In this document: one piece after another, positions 24,989-31,196 of the stretch | Layout: each line of letters begins with the position of its first letter | Numbering within the stretch: the first letter of the stretch is position 1 | Assembly (NCBI GenBank): GCA_005880915.1 | Contig: VBIW01000040.1 | Location: 1-64,000, forward strand | Direction: 5' to 3' | Origin: Chloroflexota bacterium | Lineage (GTDB): Bacteria > Chloroflexota > Dormibacteria > Dormibacterales > Dormibacteraceae | Length of the DNA stretch: 64,000 nucleotides | Notes under the pieces: generated by a model | What the model saw: the letters and a program-made list of their open reading frames with translations, nothing else | Told to the model about the DNA's origin: nothing | Database searches by the model: none | Position numbers and translations under genes: made by a program

Positions 24989-25993
24989 ATGATCGACGAG
25001 CCCAAGATCAATCGCAACCTCGCGCTCGAGCTGCTGCGCGTCACCGAAGCCGGAGCGCTGGCGGCCGCGCCACTCCAGGGTCGAGGCAACAAGGACGCGG
25101 CCGACGCGCGCGCCGTCGAGGCCATCCGCAGCTCGCTCGCCACCGTGGACATGAAGGGCACGGTCGTCATCGGCGAGGGCGAGAAGGACGAGGCGCCGAT
25201 GCTGTATTTCGGCGAGGCGCTCGGCAACGGTCTCGAACCTGAGGTCGATGTTGCGGTCGACCCAATCGAGGGCACAAGCCTCACCGCCTCAGGGTTGCCC
25301 GGCGCGATCTCGGTTGTCGCCCTGGCCGAGCGGGGAACGATGTTCACGACTCACGTCCACTACATGAAAAAGCTCGTCGTGGGCCGCAGGGCCCGCGGCG
25401 TGATCGACCTCGAGATGCCGGTTGAATGGAATCTCCGGCGGATCGCAAAGGCCGAGGGCCTTCCGGTTCAGGAGCTCTCAGTCGTTGTTTTGGAGCGTGA
25501 CCGGAACAAGGACGTCATTGCCGAGATCCGCGCCGTCGGAGCGCGCATCAAGCTGATCTCCGCTGGCGACGTGGCCGGTGCGCTCGAAGCGGCGCTGGAG
25601 ACGCGATTCGGCATCCACTGCATGATGGGCTCGGGCGGCGCCACCGAGGGCGTGCTGGCGGCATGCGCCCTCAAGACCATCGGCGGCGACATGCAGGCGA
25701 AGCTTTTTTTCCGCGACGACAAAGAGCGAGAGCTGGCCATCAAGGAAGGCCACAAGCCGGATCGGGTGCTGTGCCTCGACGACCTGTGCTCGGGCAAGGA
25801 CATCTTCTTCGCCGCGACCGGGATCACGTCAGGCGAGCTGCTCAAGGGCGTGCGCTACGAAGACGTCTACGCCTTCACCCAGTCGATGGTGCTCCGCTCG
25901 GCGTCGGGCACGATGCGCATCGTCGACGCATATCACCCGATCGACAAATTGCGGGCGAAGGGGCTGTTGCCCGAACAGGTCGCTGTCCGCTGA
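24989..25993 (+). CDS. glpX: Class II fructose-1,6-bisphosphatase
   Basis: Hydrolyses fructose-1,6-bisphosphate in gluconeogenesis. It is 334 residues, standard for GlpX. Motifs: NLALELLRVTEAGALAAAPL at the start, KGTVVIGEGEKDEAPMLYFGE, the metal-binding VAVDPIEGTSLTA, and GSGGATEGVLAACALKTIGGDMQAKL. Li+-sensitive class II enzymes share this DPIEGT motif. TACCCT at 24971-24976 is a likely -10 with a leader of only a few nucleotides. The last 4 nt overlap the next frame (CTGA). Confidence 0.95.
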   Translation: MIDEPKINRNLALELLRVTEAGALAAAPLQGRGNKDAADARAVEAIRSSLATVDMKGTVVIGEGEKDEAPMLYFGEALGNGLEPEVDVAVDPIEGTSLTASGLPGAISVVALAERGTMFTTHVHYMKKLVVGRRARGVIDLEMPVEWNLRRIAKAEGLPVQELSVVVLERDRNKDVIAEIRAVGARIKLISAGDVAGALEAALETRFGIHCMMGSGGATEGVLAACALKTIGGDMQAKLFFRDDKERELAIKEGHKPDRVLCLDDLCSGKDIFFAATGITSGELLKGVRYEDVYAFTQSMVLRSASGTMRIVDAYHPIDKLRAKGLLPEQVAVR

Positions 25994-26799
25994 GCGCGAC
26001 GGAGGCAGGGCAGTTCCTCACGGCTGCCGGCAAGACGCTGGGGCCGCCGCAATGGGAGTGGATCGCGAGCGCCCGGGTGGTGGCTCGGCAGCGCCCCTCG
26101 GCGGGTGCGGTGGAGGAGGTGCTGGACGGCCTCCTTGGAGGCGCAGACCAGGCGATGGTCAACGCGTTCACGACCGGATTCCGAGTCGCGCAAGCCAAGA
26201 CCGCGATCGACAAGTCGGTGTCCGACCCCGTCGCGGCCGCGGCAGCACTCGAGTCGGCCCAGGTCGTGGCTCTGGGCATCCTCGTGCGCGAGGCGATGCA
26301 ACCCGCCCAGTTCGAGACCATCTACCGGCCGTTCGCCACCATCCTGCCGGGCCCAGGATTCCGCCCCGCGGCGCCGATCGACCAGCAGATCGCCGGGTTC
26401 CTTCGCCATCTGAAGACTCTGTCCGGTGACCCGGAAAAAGAGGTGTCGGTGGTGGCGAAGGCTCTGAGCGAGAAACCGAGGCCGGCCGGCGCGCCGGCGA
26501 CCAGCACGCAGGCGGCGGGCGCTGTGCCGGTGATGGTCACCGGGTTCGACCCCGCGGCCAACTACAGCGCGGCGTGGAAGCAGGTCACCGCCACGGCGAA
26601 CCAGATGGGCCGCACGATCGCGTTCCGCGCGACGCAGGACAGCGCCGAGCAGGCGGCACCTCACGACGGACTCGGCATCGTTGGCTTCGCGGGCGTGGCG
26701 GCCGGTGCGATCTTCATGCGCGACGTGCTGCCGATCGAGAAGGTGCTCCTCCTATACGAGCCATTCGCCTCCGTCTTTCCCTACGAGTCGCTGGCATAG
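25990..26799 (+). CDS. Hypothetical protein, probable CTG start overlapping glpX
   Basis: About 269 residues of coherent Ala/Val-rich coding sequence (SATEAGQFLTAAGKTLGPP; VREAMQPAQFETIYRPFATI; IVGFAGVAAGAIFMRDVLPI). No family is recognised and there is no signal peptide. There is no in-frame ATG, GTG or TTG between the glpX stop and 26077. A CTG at 25990 overlaps the glpX TGA as CTGA, matching the ATGA/GTGA/TTGA overlaps of other coupled genes here, so CTG initiation is proposed. The 3' end (codons for ESLA and stop) has been duplicated with the adjoining repeat at 26783-26878. Confidence 0.55.
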   Translation: MSATEAGQFLTAAGKTLGPPQWEWIASARVVARQRPSAGAVEEVLDGLLGGADQAMVNAFTTGFRVAQAKTAIDKSVSDPVAAAAALESAQVVALGILVREAMQPAQFETIYRPFATILPGPGFRPAAPIDQQIAGFLRHLKTLSGDPEKEVSVVAKALSEKPRPAGAPATSTQAAGAVPVMVTGFDPAANYSAAWKQVTATANQMGRTIAFRATQDSAEQAAPHDGLGIVGFAGVAAGAIFMRDVLPIEKVLLLYEPFASVFPYESLA

Positions 26800-26901
26800 G
26801 AGGTCCTCCCCATTTACGGGGAGGTGCCGGACGAGTCTCTGGCATAGGAGGTCCTCCCCATTTATGGGGAGGTGCCGGGCGAAGCCCGGCGGAGGGGCTG
26901 A
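26783..26901 (+). repeat. 48-bp tandem duplication carrying CCTCCCC hairpin repeats
   Basis: Units 26783-26830 and 26831-26878 are near-identical. Both begin ACGAGTC(G/T)CTGGCATAGG, which includes the stop of the preceding gene, and continue GTCCTCCCCATTTA(C/T)GGGG. The second unit goes on into hairpin CCGGGC-GAA-GCCCGG and GGAGGGGCTGACC, the complete form of the repeat family. It lies between convergent genes. Confidence 0.8.
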
Positions 26902-26908
26902 CCGAATC

Positions 26909-28549
26909 TCAGGCGGTCCTGACCCCGGCGGCCTTCTCCAGGCCGAGCTCCTCGATGGACGACTCGCGCATCTTGAACTTCTGGACTTTTCCCGTGACCG
27001 TCATGGGGAAGGAGTCGACGAACTTCCAGTGGCGCGGGATCTTGTAACTGGCGATCTTGCCTTTGCACCAGGCCGCGAGCTCGTCGCCGGTCGCCGAAGC
27101 GCCCTCGCGGAGCTTGATCCAGGCCATCACCTCTTCGCCGTACTTCTCCGACGGAATGCCGATGACCTGGACATCGGCAACGTCGGTGTGGGTGTACAGA
27201 AATTCCTCGACCTCTCGGGGATAGATGTTCTCGCCGCCCCGGATGATCATGTCCTTGATCCGGCCGACAATGTTGATGTAGCCGTCGTCGCCCATGATGG
27301 CGAGGTCACCGGTGTGCATCCACCGCGCATCGTCGATCGCCTGGCGGGTCGCTTCTTCGTTGTTCCAGTAGCCGCGCATGACAAGGTAGCCGCGGCTGCA
27401 GAGCTCGCCCCGAGTTCCCCGCGCTACGACGGCTCCTGTGGTCGGGTCGATGATCTTGATCTCGACGTGCGGATGGACCCGGCCGACGGTGGAAACTCGC
27501 CGCTCGAGCGGGTCGTCGGTGGCGCACTGCGTCGAGACGGGCGACGTCTCCGTCATGCCGAATGCGATCGTCATCTCGGGGATGTGCATAAGCGTGTTCA
27601 CCTTCTTCATCACCTCGACCGGACACGGCGAGCCGGCCATGATCCCGGTGCGTAAGGTGCTGAAGTCGAACTCCTTGAATCGAGGGTGCTCCAGCTCGCC
27701 GATGAACATCGTCGGCACGCCGTAGAGCGACGTGCAGCGCTCCTGCTGCACGGTTTGCATGGTCAGGACAGGGTCGTAGGCCTCGGCGGGGATGACCATG
27801 GTCGCGCCATGCGTCGTGCATGCGAGGTTGCCCAGGACCATGCCGAAGCAGTGATAGAAGGGGACGGGGATGCAGACCCGGTCCTTCTCGGTGTAGTGCA
27901 GCGTCTCGCCGATGAAGAAACCGTTGTTGAGGATGTTGTGATGGGTCAGGGTGGCGCCCTTCGGAAAGCCGGTGGTGCCCGAGGTGTACTGGATGTTGAT
28001 CGGGTCGTCGAACTGGAGCGACTCCTCGATCTCCCGGAGCGCAGCGACATCGACCTTTGACGCGTCGCGTTTGAGCGCGTCCCATCCGTCCTCGAGCACG
28101 AGCGCCTCGCGCAGATCCGGGCAGCGACCTTTCACCTCGGCGAGCATCGCGCGGTAGTCCGCCTGCCGAAACCCTGCGGCCAGGATGAAAAAGCTGATGC
28201 CCGACTGGTTGAGCGCGTACTCGAGCTCAGAGGTGCGGTACGCGGGATTGATGTTGACGAGGATCGCGCCCATCGCCGCGGTCGCGTACTGGGTGACGAC
28301 CCACTCGTAGCGGTTGGGAGCCCAGATGCCGACGCGGTCTCCCGTCTTGACGCCGCGCGCCAGCAGACCTCGCGCCACGTCCTCGCACTGGGCGATGAGC
28401 TCGCGATAGGTGGCCCGGTAGTTCTGATGGGGCACAACGAGGGCGTCGTTGCCGCCTACGCGCGCCGCCGTTCGGCGCAGGTTGTGGAAGATCGGCTCGC
28501 CGAGAAGCGGTTTTTCGCTGGCGCCGTGGACGTAGCTCAGGTCTGGCAT
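26909..28549 (-). CDS. Fatty-acid/acyl-CoA ligase, AMP-binding family
   Basis: 546 residues; activates a carboxylic acid to acyl-AMP then acyl-CoA. The P-loop-like motif is QYTSGTTGFPKGATLTHHN; A5 is FGMTETSPVS; the A7/A8 region is RWMHTGDLAIMGDDGYINIVGRIKDMIIRGGENIYPREVEE; and the catalytic C-terminal lysine is in MTVTGKVQKFKM. The sequence style (FHNLRRTAARVGGNDALVVP, VPFYHCFGMVLGNL) fits the FadD/medium-chain acyl-CoA synthetase group rather than acetyl-CoA synthetase; the chain length cannot be read. The ATG is preceded by GAGGT at suitable spacing. Confidence 0.88.
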   Translation of the reverse strand: MPDLSYVHGASEKPLLGEPIFHNLRRTAARVGGNDALVVPHQNYRATYRELIAQCEDVARGLLARGVKTGDRVGIWAPNRYEWVVTQYATAAMGAILVNINPAYRTSELEYALNQSGISFFILAAGFRQADYRAMLAEVKGRCPDLREALVLEDGWDALKRDASKVDVAALREIEESLQFDDPINIQYTSGTTGFPKGATLTHHNILNNGFFIGETLHYTEKDRVCIPVPFYHCFGMVLGNLACTTHGATMVIPAEAYDPVLTMQTVQQERCTSLYGVPTMFIGELEHPRFKEFDFSTLRTGIMAGSPCPVEVMKKVNTLMHIPEMTIAFGMTETSPVSTQCATDDPLERRVSTVGRVHPHVEIKIIDPTTGAVVARGTRGELCSRGYLVMRGYWNNEEATRQAIDDARWMHTGDLAIMGDDGYINIVGRIKDMIIRGGENIYPREVEEFLYTHTDVADVQVIGIPSEKYGEEVMAWIKLREGASATGDELAAWCKGKIASYKIPRHWKFVDSFPMTVTGKVQKFKMRESSIEELGLEKAAGVRTA

Positions 28550-28592
28550 CGCCCTACCTCAAATGTAGTAGTTGCGGAATTGAAATCCCCTC

Positions 28593-28782
28593 TTGACATT
28601 GTCCTCGCTTCGTCGCATGGTGGAGGCAATTCGTTCTCCGTCCGGATCCGCCGACAGTCCACGCAAAGGTTGGCCTCCACAAGTAGGCAACGGCCGTAAA
28701 GCGGCGCAGAAAAACCAGAAGCGTGTCACCCGGTGGCGTCCGGTCGAGGCGGTGTCCGCTGCAGGCGCCGCCTCGTTTTTTT
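28593..28782 (+). ncRNA. Candidate small structured RNA between two minus-strand genes
   Basis: This plus-strand unit lies in a 242-bp gap where both neighbours are on the minus strand. TTGACA at 28593-28598 could be a -35, although the -10 is weak. GTGGAGGC at 28620-28627 pairs with GCCTCCAC at 28673-28680, closing a 45-nt domain, and GGCCGTAAAGCGGC gives a further small stem. The unit ends in an intrinsic terminator. A 55-codon frame starting ATG at 28617 runs through the terminator stem, which argues against a protein. No RNA family is recognised. Confidence 0.45.
28745..28782 (+). terminator. Intrinsic terminator of the candidate small RNA
   Basis: The stem CGAGGCGG/CCGCCTCG (8 bp, 15-nt loop) is followed directly by seven T residues at 28776-28782. 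This is the clearest intrinsic terminator I found in the window, and it points away from both flanking genes. A 14-bp palindrome GCTAGCGCGCTAGC follows at 28783-28796 across the stop of the transporter gene. Confidence 0.75.
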
Positions 28783-28791
28783 GCTAGCGCG

Positions 28792-30255
28792 CTAGCGCAC
28801 GCCTTTGATCTTCCGGACGAACACAAGGCTTAAGAGAAACCACACCGAGGCCGTCGCGAAGACGATGCGATATCCGAGGTTGTTGCCGTAGATCTCGTTC
28901 AGGTGGAACAAGAGCTGGCCGGCCAGAGCCGGTCCGAAGACCTGCGGAAGCGTGAACGAAACATGGAACAGAGCCATGTCCTTGGCGGCGGCGTTTTCGC
29001 GATCTGGCAAAACGTCGCATGCCAATGCCCAGTCCACCGCCTGGTACGCGCCAAAGCCCAGGCCGAACAGCACCCCAAGCGCATACAACGCAGGCAGGTT
29101 GGTGACGAGCGTGAACAGCAAGACCGCCGAGACGGCGGCCTGCATCGCGCTCGACACATAAACGAAGATCTTTCGCCGGCCGCCCAGCACATCCGACAGA
29201 TGTCCGCCGACCACGGCAGGTATCACGCCCCCTCCAATCACAGCGAGAAGCCACAGGGAGCTGTCAAATGCGTAGTCCTTTCGGTGCACCACATCCTTGA
29301 AGAAGTAAGCGATGTAAGGCGCGATGGTCCATATCCCGAACGTGTTGAAGAATCGCGTTGTCAACACCCAGAAGAAATCGCGGTCGCGCAGAGGGGCGAA
29401 CGCCGCCACCGCGGCGGGTACGCCGGTCCCCGCGACGACTGCCACCGCCGCCGTGGCAACGCCCGCCGTCAGGACCAGGAACCACCACACGGAAACAGGG
29501 GCCAGGAGGACGAATTCCAGGGCGAGCAGGGTCGCGAGTGCCGCTCCGCCGGCGACCCATACCCGCGTGGGTATCGTCCGTCGAACCGCCGAGCGCACGC
29601 GCTCCAGCGGCCTTTCAGGGATCGCGGCGAGCGAGATGATCACTGAGCCTGCCGTGCACAGCGCGACCACCCACAGGCCCGCTACTGCACCGGCGTGGGT
29701 GCTCCCAAGGTGGGAGGGGCTCAGAAGGATGGTGAGTGCGAACAGTCCGACCACGGTGCCCAGCTGTTGCATCGCGTTGAGAAGTCCCGAAGCTCGCCCG
29801 TTCTGCCGCACCGGAACGACGTCCGGGATGACCGCGCTGTAGGCGGCGAATGCACCGTTGTTGCTGATCTGGACTACGAGGTATGCGGCGATGAGAGCCG
29901 GAACCGAGCCCGCCCCGGCCAGCAGTCCGAGGCCGAAGAGGTTGACCAGGGTGCCGATGGCTATCCACGGGCGCCGACGACCGAAACGGGTGGCGGTCCG
30001 ATCGCTCAAATAGCCCACCACGATCGGCACGACGACGGCGAATGCAGCCCCCGCCGAGCTCGCCTTGGAAACGATGAGAGTGCCCTGCGCGGTGCTGCCG
30101 GCCGCCACTGAGACCGCTAGCAGCTGGAGGATCACGGTGTTCAGCGGGGTCCAATGGACCCCGTCGCCGCCGAACTTGAACACGTTGATCGCCAGCAGCC
30201 GCCAATAGGAGAGCTCGCGCCGTGCTGGCAGGGCCGGCTCGGCAACCACTGACAT
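28792..30255 (-). CDS. MFS transporter of the GPH/SLC45-like type
   Basis: 487 residues with about 12 hydrophobic segments. The cytoplasmic loop 2-3 signature GYLSDRTATRFGRRRPWIAIGTLVN is typical of glycoside-pentoside-hexuronide and SLC45 sugar/cation symporters. A second such loop reads GGHLSDVLGGRRKIFVYVSS in the C-terminal half. The substrate is unknown; a sugar is plausible. On its own strand TAGCCT lies 6 nt before the ATG, so a leaderless mRNA is likely. It is divergent from the DUF1232 gene with 65 bp between starts. Confidence 0.8.
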   Translation of the reverse strand: MSVVAEPALPARRELSYWRLLAINVFKFGGDGVHWTPLNTVILQLLAVSVAAGSTAQGTLIVSKASSAGAAFAVVVPIVVGYLSDRTATRFGRRRPWIAIGTLVNLFGLGLLAGAGSVPALIAAYLVVQISNNGAFAAYSAVIPDVVPVRQNGRASGLLNAMQQLGTVVGLFALTILLSPSHLGSTHAGAVAGLWVVALCTAGSVIISLAAIPERPLERVRSAVRRTIPTRVWVAGGAALATLLALEFVLLAPVSVWWFLVLTAGVATAAVAVVAGTGVPAAVAAFAPLRDRDFFWVLTTRFFNTFGIWTIAPYIAYFFKDVVHRKDYAFDSSLWLLAVIGGGVIPAVVGGHLSDVLGGRRKIFVYVSSAMQAAVSAVLLFTLVTNLPALYALGVLFGLGFGAYQAVDWALACDVLPDRENAAAKDMALFHVSFTLPQVFGPALAGQLLFHLNEIYGNNLGYRIVFATASVWFLLSLVFVRKIKGVR

Positions 30256-30320
30256 GGGAGAAGGCTAGGTTAAGTAGCTTTCCTGTGCCGCCGGAAAAGC
30301 TGTAGGCTGTGCCGGCCCCC

Positions 30321-30734
30321 ATGCCATCCATCCTTTCGCGGGCAAAAACAGTTCTGGTCGACGTGCCGAGACACGGCAAGCTGGCTTACTGCCTGCTGCG
30401 CGACGAACGCGTCCCAGCGGCGCCAAAAGCCGTGCTCCTCGCTGCGCTGGGCGTGATCGTGAGCCCGCTCGATTTTCCCGCCTGGGTGCCCGTGCTCGGC
30501 GAGCTGGACATGCTCGCGTTGGGCATTCTCGCGGTCGAGACCTTCATCGAGGCGTGCCCGGAAGAGATCCGGCGCGAGCACGAGACCGCGCTGCAGGCCA
30601 AGCAAAGCGTGTGGGATCGCGATGTCCGCGATACTGTGGGTGCCGCGCGCCACGAGCTGGGGCGTTTGATAGTTCGAATCCGTTCGCGAGTCCGCCACCG
30701 CGACGAGTTTCAATCCATGTCGGAGGTCGGGTGA
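30321..30734 (+). CDS. DUF1232 family membrane protein
   Basis: 137 residues. The DUF1232 (YkvA-like) core is visible at about 18-75: LAYCLLRDERVPAAPKAVLLAALGVIVSPLDFPAWVPVLGELDMLALGILAVETFIEACPEE, a pair of hydrophobic helices with the conserved SPLD motif. The C-terminal half is charged and probably cytosolic. TAGGCT at 30303-30308 lies 12 nt before the ATG. It ends 1 nt before rplI and may be co-transcribed with it. Confidence 0.8.
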   Translation: MPSILSRAKTVLVDVPRHGKLAYCLLRDERVPAAPKAVLLAALGVIVSPLDFPAWVPVLGELDMLALGILAVETFIEACPEEIRREHETALQAKQSVWDRDVRDTVGAARHELGRLIVRIRSRVRHRDEFQSMSEVG

Positions 30735-30735
30735 A

Positions 30736-31185
30736 TTGCGGGTTTTGCTGACTAAGGATGTTGAAAATGTCGGCCGTGCCGGCGATGTGAAAGAGGTCGC
30801 GGACGGTTACGGCCGCAACTTTCTGCTCCGCCGCAAGGTCGCGGTAGCGGCGGGGAAGGGCGCGGAGACGGAGGCCAAGCGCCTGCGCGATGCCGCGGCC
30901 AAGCGCGAGTCGAAGGAGCGCACCGACGCGCAGGCCGTGGCCGACGAGATCGACAACAAGACAGTCGTGGTGCGGTTGAAAGTCGGGGCGGAGGACAAGG
31001 CGTTCGGCTCGATCACCAACCAGGACATCGCGGCCGCGCTCAAGGCCCAGCATCGCGTCGAGATCGACCGGCACAAGATCGACCTGAAGGAGCCGATCAA
31101 GACACTCGGCGAGCACCAGGTCCCGCTCAAGCTGCATCGCGACGTGGCCGCCCACCTCAACGTGATCGTCACACAGGACCGCTGA
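30736..31185 (+). CDS. rplI: 50S ribosomal protein bL9
   Basis: 149 residues, full length for bL9, TTG start. The N-terminal domain has MRVLLTKDVENVGRAGDVKEVADGYGRNFLLRRKVA, the 23S-binding signature. A long connecting helix rich in Lys/Glu/Ala follows, then the C-terminal domain (KAFGSITNQDIAAALKAQH; LKLHRDVAAHLNVIV). rplI directly upstream of dnaB is a common bacterial arrangement. Confidence 0.95.
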   Translation: MRVLLTKDVENVGRAGDVKEVADGYGRNFLLRRKVAVAAGKGAETEAKRLRDAAAKRESKERTDAQAVADEIDNKTVVVRLKVGAEDKAFGSITNQDIAAALKAQHRVEIDRHKIDLKEPIKTLGEHQVPLKLHRDVAAHLNVIVTQDR

Positions 31186-31196
31186 CAATCTCCCGA

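Noticed and set aside
28593-28782. c-di-GMP-I (GEMM) riboswitch
   Set aside because: An ACGCAAAGG word resembles part of the aptamer, but the other conserved segments are missing and the unit ends in a terminator before an oppositely oriented gene, so it controls nothing downstream.
28617-28787. 55-residue protein encoded by the candidate small RNA
   Set aside because: The frame runs through the terminator stem and T-run, and there is no ribosome binding site.
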